Assembly (NCBI GenBank): GCA_025738555.1
Contig: JAOVFP010000011.1
Span: 3,720,001-3,784,000, forward strand
Direction of reading: 5' to 3'
DNA: 64,000 bases
Source of the DNA: Cyathus striatus
Taxonomy: Eukaryota; Basidiomycota; Agaricomycetes; Agaricales; Nidulariaceae
The notes beneath the pieces are model-generated. The model made no database searches. It was not told where the DNA came from and saw only the letters and a program-made list of their open reading frames with translations. How positions within the stretch are numbered: the first letter of the stretch is position 1; every line of letters begins with the position of its first letter. A program made the position numbers and the translations under genes. Positions 1-10,870 of this stretch are shown here, piece after piece.

Positions 1-215
1 GTTCGTAAATTAGTGTGATGGCGGAGTCTATTACTAGTAATATATTCTATATAAAAATTTATTGTTACAACATATGATATCCGAGCCTTTGAAGGCTACA
101 TGTTAGTGAAGCCTCCCCAACGACCACCAACGCCACCATTGTCTCGATTGCCATTGGCCGGTGAGCTCACTGTGATCCGCCACAAAGTCTGTTATGGTGT
201 AATCTGCATCGACAT
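1..215 (+). repeat. Partial segmental duplicate: tail of an F-box gene and of an acyltransferase gene
   Basis: Bases 1-18 are the last five codons and stop of an F-box gene (V-R-K-L-V-stop). They and the following bases match the end of the F-box gene at 6906-6923 and its downstream flank almost base for base. The match continues, more diverged, into what at 6992-7125 is the 3' end of the minus-strand wax-synthase-like gene (shared CATTGTCTCGATTG and GAGCYCACTGT-type blocks). The copy is scrambled by small indels and shows no open acyltransferase frame, so the acyltransferase part is a relic. The F-box copy itself lies outside the window. Confidence 0.8.
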
Positions 216-3148
216 CATTGAACTCCGAACCCCTGACTGACAAATATAAGCCTACGGATAATCGGATATATAGATATACATGTACATAAGAGGTTGGAAC
301 ACTGATCACTTTTGGAGGAACCATTTGTAAAGGTTGTTGATCGTTCGGGGGCTTGATACGAGTTGCGAATGAAATGATGCTCGCGGCTCAAACTTGAGGG
401 GAGGAGCTGACAAATCTGTGTACGTAGTTGTGTACGGAATTGATCAAAAATCACTGAGACTCTTCAGTTGTCACTAAGAAGTCACATGCATGGGTGACTC
501 GGCGTTGAACCACATCCTTCCCGTCTAAAGCTCTGAAGCTGAAGCTTGAAGATCTTATTCTTGAACTGGAGGCTAGCTTCTCTATTCTACGTTTGAAATC
601 GTCCAGTAGCTTGGTGTTCCTCATCAACAAAAGTCCACATGCATCCTCAATGCATCTTACGAACGTCATAATAGAGATAGGTAGTCTGCTTGTGGTACGA
701 GTGTCATCTACCATCCCGTCAGAGCAAGCTTTCTTCTAGTGCGTATGCTACACCTTTTCCCCCAATCAATAATATTCGACCATTACTGATCTTACATCCC
801 AGACGAGATATGATTCTCGCAGCCCTGAAACCTTTCTACCTAGATCACTGACCTCATGTTCAATACGTACGTCGCGAGGGCACGCTACTATGTATGTATC
901 TTGGTTGCGAAGTGCAAGCATTAGCTGAAGGAGGTATGGATGGAGTATAACTATGGCGATATGAGCATGGAAGCATAAGAAGCGCACGGTGCCAACAAAC
1001 ATCACTATCCGTTCGGACTCGTTCGTCTTCGAGGGCATCGTCAACAATCTCCGGGAGAAAGGAGTGCCATGTCACCTCGAGAATCTTGACTACTCTATGA
1101 TGCACTCACTATCGCTGACCGTGGAGCATTGTATTCTATATCATCCTAGTCCCTCCGCTGATCCTTCGCCGCATCGGTGCAGCAGACGCTTTGGGTAGGC
1201 TATACGGTCGCCTCTTACAATGGCCTTCACTCGCAAACTGCTAAGGGTAGTGCTTTACCACCCCTTGGCCTACGTTTTGCACCAACTCTCCCTTGTAGAT
1301 TAGCATGCCACAAGCAACGATACACCCCTTGTACACCTTCCCACTCTAATCAACGACGGTATATCTTCACTTTTCACTGTTTCCTTGACTCCTACTCATA
1401 GCCTTCTTCCCCGACGTTATAGACACCATGGCAGGACCATAATCAATGATTGTCGCTCTCATTACTTCCCCTCTCCACCACTCGACGTCAACAGCGTACT
1501 ATCACCTGAATCGTACTTTTGCTAGAACCATCCAAGGCGCCGGCAAATATCCCGATCAGCAGATGCGCAGGATCAATGACTCTTCGCGGCGTCGCGCTGT
1601 GCCGCAGCCTTGTGAGCATCATCGACGCATTGTCTTAAATATAGGATCTCTGCGCAGTAGCCAGGGATCAGCCGCACATTATTTTCTCCTTTAGAGGCAC
1701 GGTTCTCGTACAAGTACAGGGTAGTGCACGTGGATGGTTACGATCATGCCTCGTCCCTCCTTGTCCAAGGCGAGCAATTTCGGACGGGAGACTTGTCATT
1801 CCCTCGAACAGTACGTAGATGGTCCAGCTACGCGTCTACGGTGGGAACACCAAGACTTCCTTAACCCTAATAACCGCTACGAACATCAATTGCACATGCA
1901 TCACATGTAATCTGAAGCCGTACGGCAGTATGGCTTATGCATGAAGGTCGGAAATGGTGTTATTGCACCTCGCTGCTAGCTCACATCTGCTTGGAGCTTT
2001 GACGTTTTCGTCATCAAACATTCTACTCGTGGATCAGCGTCAACCCTGTCAATCCAAATTAGTCCCATGATTGTCGAGATCGCTGAAGGGTACTTATGTT
2101 CCCTGAAACTGAACGGTTTAACCAACGGTATTTTCTCCTGCAATTGGGTGGTTATTCCGGGAGTTTCGGAGTCGTGTTTCCGCGGGCATGACTAACGCAG
2201 CTAATTCATCCCATAGCGATACCTACACATATGCACCGTGATCAGAAACTGTGACAGCTCATATTAATGCGTAATGTTAGCTAGCCATGCATTAGTATTG
2301 TCTCCTGCGGTAGAAGATGACGTTCTAGCCCTAAATACAAGGGGTTTCACCCTGGTGTCTCTGGAATCTGCAAGCACGACCGGTGAAGTACATACGGCCT
2401 GTAGAAACCTGTCTGAATCAGCGTGTTCTCGAAATATGGGTTGACTTTGGTTTTCTCGCTTCCTCCTTAGTGTTTAAGGACTCTACGCGGCTGCTATTCC
2501 TTATCGTGAACTGGTCCAAGCGGGCGTTTACCAGATTTATTAACTACTGATATGGTGCATATCGATCTCAAAGTATCGGTACTGATGTATGTCCCAAGCC
2601 GTCGTAATGTAGTACTTTTTCGGAGTTCAGTCCCGATTCTGCGATTGTGAAGCTGCTTGGGATTGTAACCTGGTTTCTCAAGCAATATAATTCTATGAGA
2701 TCAATAACCCACGTCGAGTGTAGCGAGTCTGAATCGTTGAGCTCATATCGTATTAACGAGGTCCTGGATCCCTTCCCTCTGTAACCCATGTGGCGTTACG
2801 AGATCTATATGCACATTCCCTATCATATTCCTCTCCGCCCTTCCAGCACTCGCCAATACTTATCTTATTTTAGTTACAGTAAACATATGTTGAATATCGC
2901 TGAATAGTTTTAGAATGTTACTACTGAAGATGTCAACGCTGAGCCTAATACCTCAAGAATCCGATGAATGACCACACCAGCACATATATCTTTACAGTAA
3001 TTAGACTATACTTTGACTATTGCCTGACTATTGTACGACTTTCGGCTACTTGTCTGGATGAAATTCTCACACTAATAAGTGCTCGACAAGTTTAAAACTT
3101 TGCCAGCTCATCGTTGTCGCGCTCTCAACTCTTTCTCTATAGATAGAT
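216..3148. other. Gene-poor stretch; possible unrecognised minus-strand coding remnants at 450-1130
   Basis: No recognisable gene. On the minus strand, 451-714 and 766-1105 contain short frames with protein-like composition (for example residues FVRCIEDACGLLLMRN and LEVTWHSFLPEIVDD). These could be exons of a decayed gene, but no family could be named and no consistent splice chain was found. From 1130 to 3148 only short scattered frames occur. The last part should include the promoter of the F-box gene beginning at 3149. Confidence 0.3.
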
Positions 3149-4843
3149 ATGTCTTTTAGTATGTCCCCAGGTGTCCTGTGAGTCTATCATGCAGTTAGGT
3201 TATTTCTTACTGATCCTTAACATAATAGTTCCCCGGCATGGTATTGCGACTATATAAATGCAGTCGTGAGCAAGTTTCCTCACCCGGGCCTTCCTACGTC
3301 CCTAGTTCGCTCGAACTACTCGCCCACACCACAGGACCGCTCAATAATTGAAGATCAGCTCTTTGCTTGCGAGTACGCTATTGGTACCCTCGATGATGAG
3401 ATACATACACTCCGTGGAATTGCCTCTATGCTAGAAATGAAGAAATCGTCATATCATACATACAAGGCGTATCAGCGCACACTGCTGTCGCCTATACGCA
3501 AGCTGCCTAGTGAACTTCTGCTGCACATATTTACCTATGTATGTATGGATTGGCCCATCGATCTTGCGGGTACCAGACCTGGTGATTTCTGGGATATACA
3601 ACGTGTTTGTGTTCACTGGCGCAAGATCATCAGCAGTACTCCTTCATTATGGAATAAATTCGAGATACAAGATGTTCCATCGACAGACCCAAACATACCT
3701 GGACCCGCCTTAATCGCTTACCGGATACAGTTATGTCTGAAAAAATCTGGAACGGCACCACTAACAATTTCTCTTCGACCGGTTGATGAAAAGGCATTCC
3801 CGATTTTCATAATGAAGGACGTTTTGGACCAACGCGATCGTTGGAAATTTTTTGCAGTAGATGCCGACATTCTAATCAGTGCTAAAAAGGAAACAGACAT
3901 CAAAGCTATAATCGAACACAAAGGGCTTCCAAACCTCCGGGAACTGATTATCGACGGTCAGGAGTCGATGAATTGGGGAACATCCTGTCCTTTTTATATT
4001 TTCAAGGGTGCATCCGCAGTTGAAGAAATTTATTTATTTTCAACCATTCTTCCCGGAATCAAATCTTTTCCTTGGGCTAACGTTCGCAAGCTTGTACTAG
4101 ACCTATGTGAAATTCACTCGGAAAATGCGCTTGGTTCTGTTCTGCGTGCTATGCCTTTACTGGAGGAACTGCGGTGGAATAGCAATTCCATCAGCATTAA
4201 CCCCGAGTCCCCAGCTATAATACTTCCTTCGCTACGCACTCTTATGGTCGAAAAACATGAATGTATCGAAACTGATTCGGACGACGACGATCCACCTCGG
4301 TTCCCCAATCTACGCGTACCAAACTTAACCAAGCTAGAGATTATGGGACGAATTAGAGAAATTCGTTCTCTCTTGTCCATTATTCATAGCTCAAGATGTG
4401 ATCTAAAATGCATAGAGCTATGTCATACATCATTTAGCTACATCCAGCGATTTATTGAAGAATTTTCAGACATTGAAGAGTTACAGTTATATGATACAGA
4501 TGGGCCTCATGATATATTCCTCCAGAAATTAATATGGGATTCAACGAGCAATTTCGAAACCATCCAGTTGCTACCTTCACTACGGCAACTGGAATTGAGG
4601 CCTTGGCAGCCATATACACCTAAAGACATTTCTTCGCTGATGGATATTATGCGCTCTAGGACGTCTCTTCCCACCGTTATCGCACAAGAGAAAAATACTT
4701 CAGCTGTCCATTTATCTCACTTAAAGCTGACTGGTATGATTAATAGGGAGATTCACGATACAGCTTTCAATCAGCTTCTAAATCTCGGAAAAGAACTAGG
4801 AATAAAAGTAGAGTTAGATATAACAGCAGTTCCATACAACTAG
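3149..4843 (+). CDS. F-box-like protein with LRR-type C-terminus (copy 1)
   Basis: Predicted substrate adaptor of an SCF ubiquitin ligase, 547 residues. A 29-nt first exon (3149-3177) is joined by a 51-nt GT..AG intron (3178-3228) to one long exon (3229-4843). The splice phase is exact and the junction mirrors that of the paralogue at 13076. After a short N-terminal region with the family motif SKFPHPGLPTSL there is a predicted coiled coil (about residues 50-90). The F-box core follows from about residue 95 (LLSPIRKLPSELLLHIF, then WDIQRVCVHWR and TPSLW). The rest is leucine-rich, with repeats such as MPLLEELRW and LPSLRTLMVE and the family signature LMDIMRSR near the C-terminus. The substrate is unknown. 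It belongs to the tandem family at 5337, 9057 and 13076. F-box identity is confident; SCF function is inferred from the family. Confidence 0.88.
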
Positions 4844-5336
4844 ATGCAGAACCAAGATAGCCTATATATGTTGCTTAGGAGGAGTACGGCATGTATAGCA
4901 TTTAGTTTATATATAATACTTTGCACACCAGTGTATGCATGCTATCGCTGTCCTTCCTCAAATTCATCGCACTATTTTCGATTAATTTCCGGGGGTTAGA
5001 GATGTAAATATATGATGTAAAGAAACCCTTGTTCTACGTACTAAAGACGCGAGTTTACTCTTCCTTTTTGCAGTTAGGATGACAGCCCTGAATATTTGAA
5101 CGCAGTTGAACGCTTCAAGTTGATCACTGCCAGATTCGGAACATTCTCACATGCATATCCGAGTGGTCCCGCAGTTAAAAGCGCCAGGCTAAGCTGGGGC
5201 TGAGCACTTCATCGAACGCAACACCGCATATTACGGACGTTTGCCAAATAGAAACAGAAAAGCTTTCAAACCTTGCTGAGTGAGCAATTCACAACGTACT
5301 ACATAGCTCTTTCACTAATGTACTCGCAGCGCTAGA
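4844..5336. other. Intergenic spacer between F-box copies 1 and 2
   Basis: No gene seen. A splice acceptor-like sequence (CTAATGTACTCGCAG, ending at about 5329) lies just upstream of the F-box copy 2 ATG and resembles the intron-exon 2 junction of its paralogues. A donor GTGAGC lies about 54 nt earlier, but no ATG is found where exon 1 of the paralogues would be. Confidence 0.4.
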
Positions 5337-6923
5337 ATGCAAAAATATTTGAGCGACGTTTTCAGTAGATTCCCTCACCAGGACCCTCCAGCATGTCTCG
5401 TTCGTTCGAACTATTGCCCAACTTCACAGGATTGTTCTACCATCGAAGCTAGTCTTTCGTCTTTTCAGGCTACTATTAATGCCCTTGAAGCCGAAATATT
5501 CGATCTCGAAGCAATCACCTCGCACCTGCGATTTCGGCTGTCGAACTATAACGCATACAAGGACTTCCAAAGTTCTCTGTTGTCACCCATACGCAAACTC
5601 CCCGACGAAATCTTGAGCCATATATTTGCGCTTGTGCAAGACCACTCAACTATTGACGTAATTGACTATATACCTGGTGGTATATGGGATCTGCAGCGCG
5701 TCTGCGTGCGCTGGCGGAATATCGTTCGAAGCATTTCATCACTGTGGACAGATTTTGGAATCGGAGATCCGCCCACGATGTGTAAAATACCTTCACCCTC
5801 CGCTGTCGTGGAGCGAATACGAACCTGTCTAACGTGTTCGGGAGCATCTCTACTGACAATATTTATTCAGGCTTCAGTGGTGTATAAATTATTTCCCATT
5901 TCCTTAGTGGAAGAGATAGCGAGTCACTGTACTCGCTGGGAATCATTTAAAGTGGTGGGGGATATCTTGGCCGAGGCTCAGGAGGAAACTGATATAATAA
6001 CCACTGTTCAAAATCGAGGACTCCCGAATCTCCAGCACCTGATGGTGGAAAACGAAGATTCCAGCGAGCCTTGTGCCTTTGACATCTTCAGGAGTGCAAC
6101 CACACTCGAAGAAGTTTATTTGAACTCTACCCCGCTGCCTGATTTCGAATATAAAGAGTATCCGTGGAGTAAAGTAAAAATACTCAGGCTTGACTTCTGC
6201 GACATTGACTCAGAAGACAAGCTCAGGTCCACATTGGGTGCCATGCCGCTACTAGAGGAATTATTCTGGAATAACAATCACTTCGAATCTGAACCCGATT
6301 CCCACGAGACTATATCACATCCTTCACTACGTACACTTATTTTGGAGAACGACTTTTTTTCATATGCTGACGAATCTCCATCGTGGAGTTTACCTATGCT
6401 AACTGGACCGCGATTTACCAATCTATGCCTTGTGGGAGACTTCCATCACGTCGAGCTTCTTCTATCTGCTGTTCGAAGCTCGACAAGTATCAAACGTTTA
6501 CAACTCAAGCATGGCACAGTCCTATTCATGCTTCGTATTATCGCCGAACTTGATTACATTGAAGAGCTGATAATCGATACTGAATGGGTTGAACACGACG
6601 ATTTACTACTCCATAGGTTAGCATGGGGCTCGAATCCTGATACACAGCAAGTTCTTCCTTCATTACGTAAACTACGACTATATGCTGGGTCGAACGTGCG
6701 TTCTTACACGATACCCTCATTGATGAACGTTATGCGCTCTAGATCATCAGCGTTCGCCGAAACAAATAAAGGGAATGCTTTATTCGCGGTTCCTTTGTCT
6801 TCTGTCACGTTGACGGGCAAGTTCGAAACCGACAAGCGTTTCCCCAGCCTCCCAATGACGGTTCAGCTGAAAAATCTTGGAAACGAACTCGGAATACAGG
6901 TTAACGTTCGTAAATTAGTGTGA
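5337..6923 (+). CDS. F-box-like protein with LRR-type C-terminus (copy 2)
   Basis: Predicted SCF ubiquitin-ligase adaptor, 528 residues from the ATG at 5337. There is a coiled-coil stretch at about 36-80 and the F-box at about 81-140 (LLSPIRKLPDEILSHIF, WDLQRVCVRWRNIV, SSLWTDF). A leucine-rich tail follows with MPLLEELFW, HPSLRTLILEN and the family signature LMNVMRSRSS. Paralogues at 3149 and 13076 have an extra tiny first exon. Here the acceptor is present but no upstream ATG was found, so the protein probably starts inside the former second exon. The stop lies 68 bp from the end of the convergent acyltransferase gene. The 3' end and flank are duplicated at the left edge of the window. Confidence 0.87.
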   Translation: MQKYLSDVFSRFPHQDPPACLVRSNYCPTSQDCSTIEASLSSFQATINALEAEIFDLEAITSHLRFRLSNYNAYKDFQSSLLSPIRKLPDEILSHIFALVQDHSTIDVIDYIPGGIWDLQRVCVRWRNIVRSISSLWTDFGIGDPPTMCKIPSPSAVVERIRTCLTCSGASLLTIFIQASVVYKLFPISLVEEIASHCTRWESFKVVGDILAEAQEETDIITTVQNRGLPNLQHLMVENEDSSEPCAFDIFRSATTLEEVYLNSTPLPDFEYKEYPWSKVKILRLDFCDIDSEDKLRSTLGAMPLLEELFWNNNHFESEPDSHETISHPSLRTLILENDFFSYADESPSWSLPMLTGPRFTNLCLVGDFHHVELLLSAVRSSTSIKRLQLKHGTVLFMLRIIAELDYIEELIIDTEWVEHDDLLLHRLAWGSNPDTQQVLPSLRKLRLYAGSNVRSYTIPSLMNVMRSRSSAFAETNKGNALFAVPLSSVTLTGKFETDKRFPSLPMTVQLKNLGNELGIQVNVRKLV

Positions 6924-6991
6924 TGGCAGAGTCCATTACTAGTAATCCATTCTAAATAACAGCATATTGTTACAATATATGATACTATACG

Positions 6992-8226
6992 CTAGTGAAG
7001 CCTCTCCAACAACATTTCAACCACCGATACCCCAGGTGCAACTTTGTAATTATTCGCCATTACCATTGTCTCGATTGTCAATGGTGAGCCCACTGTCATC
7101 CACCACAAAACCCACGCGTACGACACAATGGTTGGGACTTTATATACTCCTACCCTTTTACCAATGTAAATGACAAAGTCTTCGAATATTATAATTACGC
7201 CTAGTGAGGTAAAAAAGCAAATGTTGGCGAGTACAGTGGAAGGGTTGCGTTGAACGAGCCAGTCGCCCGTGGCGTGGTACAATCCTGACAAGAAAAAACA
7301 TATTACGAGCTGGGTGTATCGTGATATTAAGCTCTTTCGTGGGAGGCGAAGAATCTTCTGGGCAAAGAATTTTGCTTGCGGCTGGAGCGACTGTTGTGGG
7401 AATAAGAAAAGCGAAGTATAAAGAATGAAGGAATAGACGTACGCGACGCATACACTGATGCCAACTTCGCCTGGTGCAAGAGATTGTAGTTAGTATGATA
7501 TATACGATAGAAAATAAATACAACTTACCCCCAGAATGAACGTAAGCTCTTTGCCTCTGACAAGCGTCCAAAATATGATGGCCAATCCTCTGGTTCTGAA
7601 ACTCCAACGGCAACAAATAGCGCCGAAGCAAATGCATGAGCGCGTTCCATTCGTGAATACATTGACGTCCAAAATAAAACCACGTATACAGCTTGCCATC
7701 CGAGTCCATGTGCACTCAGTGATTCGGTAGGGGGATACTGGAATGCAGGAATACGTCGTGTCAATGCGCCCACAACGTCTCCAACAATGTAGTAGATTGA
7801 AGCTGATCGTAGCCGTGAAAAAATGAAATTCCATCGTGACGAATAGGTAGGATAACGTAGACCAGGAACAGTGCAATTCCAGTTCGCCCCGCGCAAATTA
7901 AATGTGAGAGTCGTGGCCCATCTGAGTCTGTGGAAGAAGGAAAGCTGTGAAGCAGGCTTGTCCTGACTGGTGTGTTTCAGGTTATCCTGCGGATTTGGTT
8001 GGACAATAAGGAAATCGAAAGCAGCCGCAATGAAACTGCCACCCATGGTGCCAATAGTGTATAGGGTGTCTGGGTCCACATCAGGGTGTGGCGTACTAAC
8101 GATATAAAGAAAGGAAGAAAGGGCGAAGAGGAAGAAAACTGGATGTAATAAAGGTGGTTTAATTGCGAGTCCGAGGATTATGGTGATTAAAACCAGTAGG
8201 AACTGCGGGATAACGAGGTGAGACAT
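6992..8226 (-). CDS. Wax-synthase-like membrane-bound O-acyltransferase
   Basis: Integral membrane acyltransferase of the fungal wax synthase/MBOAT group, the family that includes acetyltransferases tailoring fungal terpenoids and sterol-like products; the substrate is unknown. Three exons (8226-7529, 7470-7443, 7390-6992) are separated by 58-nt and 52-nt GT..AG introns and give 374 residues. Key motifs in order: EDWPSYFGRL, the family signature FWGRSWHQ (about residues 231-238), LRLPRKSLISRYTQL, and LSGLYHATGDW, whose His (about residue 281) is the probable catalytic histidine. Several hydrophobic segments lie at the N-terminus and after the His. The second exon is only 28 nt. The reading frame is intact, unlike the paralogue at 34600. 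The 3' end is repeated as a relic at the left edge of the window. Confidence 0.85.
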
Positions 8227-9056
8227 CTTCTTGAATGATTGACAGCAATAACTTGAAGCTGCTCCTTTTAACGGAGAGAGGTGAATTAAAAATAGACCAA
8301 TCAGCGTTTACTATTTATGAAGACCACATGGTGCTGGGGACCTGAGGTTGCCTGAGGATATGAGCCGCATTGTAAGTAAGCACAATTGGTATATTCACAG
8401 CTATTATGAAGTTTCGAGCATCAGCTTGCTCATCGGGCAACACGGTGGAAATTATTTTAACGTGTTTATTATTTCCTTATAACTGACCGGAAAAGTGAAC
8501 TAAGCTGAAGCTCCTTTGTACGAGGGTTGATCACACCAAACGCCGGAAGATCATCCGATCTTACTATAAGACAGGTGGAACCCTTAAAATCTGTTAATTC
8601 ATCATATTTGGCAAAGTTCTTAGTTACTTGGGTTACTTGCAGGCTACTTATGTACATGCATAGCATTGCTGCAGGTTGTACGTTGGATAGTGGCTATGGC
8701 TGCCCGGAAGTGTACATGTGTAATGTATGTGGCAGCTGGCTAAACAATCCGGCAATTATTAATCATCAAGCGACGAGAACCGCCATTTTATTTGCTCTTA
8801 TGGAAATTAAGTACTTAATGCACGTGGCAGCCATGCTGCCATCCCGCATATTTCTCTCGGAGGCTAGCCGAGGCTCCGACCAATCTCCGACACCGCACTG
8901 CAATACCGAGTCTTTTGTGCCACCTTGGTGCCATTACCACTATCCATGGAGCCAATTTCTACTAATCCTGTTCCGGTTTTTGAGTAAGTTATTTATCTTA
9001 CAGACATCAGCTTTCTACAGAATTCAACATTCAATAAACTCATAGATTCTGGCGAC
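8227..9056. other. Intergenic region upstream of the acyltransferase and of the F-box pseudogene
   Basis: A plus-strand frame of 172 codons (8527-9045) is present. It has no recognisable domain, unusual composition and no paralogue in the window, so I do not call it a gene. The region must hold the promoter of the minus-strand acyltransferase. Confidence 0.3.
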
Positions 9057-10724
9057 AATGGAACAATTTTTTGAGTGGAATTATCAACAAGTTCCCTCAC
9101 CTGGATATTCCTACCTCCATAATGCACTCGCACTATGTGCCCACTCCGCAAGAGTGTATCACTATCAATACCAATACTTTGGCTTCTTCCAGCCAAGTTG
9201 CAATTAACACCATTGAAGCTACGATAGCCAATCTTCAAGCGTCATTTTGAATCTTCAATCGCGGCTTCTAAACTATCGCGCATACAACGAATTTCAATGT
9301 TCTTTGTTGTCGCCTATACGCCAGCTGCCCAAAGAAATTCTAGGCCACATATTTTCATATGTAAGCGGTCACTGCATCCTTGTAGAAAATCCACGTTCTG
9401 GTAGCATTTAGGATTTACAACAAGTCTGTGTGCACTGGCGGGATACGGTGCGGGAAACCCCGTTGTTATGGAACAATTTTCAATGTAGTGGTTCGCAGGA
9501 TTATCACTTACATGCTACTATCCGAAGAATTCGGGCGTGTCTAGAGTATTCAAGCGGGACCCCACTGACAATTGTTGTCCATTCTTCAGTCTTCAATTCC
9601 TCAATTCCTGTACTTGAAGAAATTGGAAACCACTCGGATCGTTTGGTATCTTTTGAGGTCGAAATGGAAAACCTCAGGCCTCAATCATGCAATTAACGAA
9701 ACTAACTTGACTAAGTGATGCAATTCAGAAACGAGGCCTTTCAAAGCTGCAGAAGCTATATCTTTGTTTTTTTTTGTGGAGCTATAATGAGATTGGTACA
9801 ACTTAGTCGTTTTTACCAATGTCAGCTAGAAGCTATATCTTAGTACTTCAAGTCTCGATATACCATGCCATTTTTATCTGTTCAAAGACGCAACTGCACT
9901 GGAATATTTCTGCTTGCTCTATTGTCATCTACCTGATGTCGACGAATTTCCATGGAGTAATTTGCACTCACTTCGACTAGATTGTTGTGAAATAGACACA
10001 TACGATGAGATTAGGTCCATACTGCTCGCCATGCCATTGCTAGAGGTGTTCACCTGGGTTAGCAATATATGCCATGAAACCCCGACGGAGCTTATAACGC
10101 CTCCTTCGTTACATACCCTTGCTGTGGAGAGGAGCGGTTACGAAGAATCGGGTATTGATATCCCTCACAATCACTTTCCCATGTTATTCACACCACAATT
10201 AATTGAAATCCAGATTTCGCGAGAAATCGAGCAATTCCCCGAACCCCTCCTTTCCATAGTTAGGCGCTCAGGTTGCATCATTAAAAGCTTGGTACTGCAT
10301 ATGCACCCTATCAATTTTACCTCTCAGGTTTTGACAGAATTCAATAATATAGAAGAGCTGGTACTATTGGCCAATGGAAAATTTTATAGAGAAGATCCTA
10401 AAAAAGTTGACATGGAATCCAGTTGGCACTGACTCGACCGTTCAGTTCCTTCCTTCATTGCGGAAGCTATGGTTTTATGCATTCAAGGTGGATAGTAATA
10501 CACTTTGTTGTCAGTCGTTATGCGCTCTAGATCACCCATCGGTTCGCAGGAGCGAATTAATGAATTGGGCTCTTAGTGTTCCGTCGAATTTATGGCCACT
10601 TTCCTTGGGAACCACGTCGATCCCGAACCCGCCGTCCTTGAACTACATAAAAGACCTTGGAAAGAAGTTGGGAATAGAGGTTGATGTGCCGACGCAGCCG
10701 GGTTACTTTGATTTTATGTTTTAG
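9057..10724 (+). pseudogene. F-box gene, degenerate copy 3
   Basis: A clear paralogue of the flanking F-box genes, broken many times. The N-terminus (INKFPHLDIPTS, PTPQECITI) appears in one frame, ends at a TGA near 9248, and resumes in another frame with LLSPIRQLPKEILGHIFSYV. A TAG interrupts at about 9411, just before DLQQVCVHWRD. Between about 9690 and 9890 the frame is lost in a stretch with a poly-T run and a small internal duplication (AGAAGCTATATCTT occurs twice). The frame is then regained (FPWSNLHSLRLDCCEID, MPLLEVFTW, TPPSLHTLAVE) and shifts again near 10380 (FLPSLRKLWFYA). Even the signature VMRSR survives only as a frame-shifted echo (TATGCGCTCTAGATC at about 10519). It cannot encode a full protein. 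Confidence 0.88.
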
Positions 10725-10870
10725 TAGAGTTTGTAGGCCTTTGAATTATCAGCCGAATTGACCACGGTTCGCCTTAGGTTCTGCTACTACGTAGTAAAAG
10801 CCTAGTATTTACAGAAGTAGGCATGTAGCACATATGAGACGGTTCTAAATAAGAAGTTAAGCTCTTGAGT

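Noticed and set aside
8527..9045. 172-codon plus-strand frame with a CPEVYMCNVC motif
   Set aside because: No recognisable domain, no paralogue in the window, unusual composition; it lies in the promoter region of the acyltransferase and is probably a chance frame.
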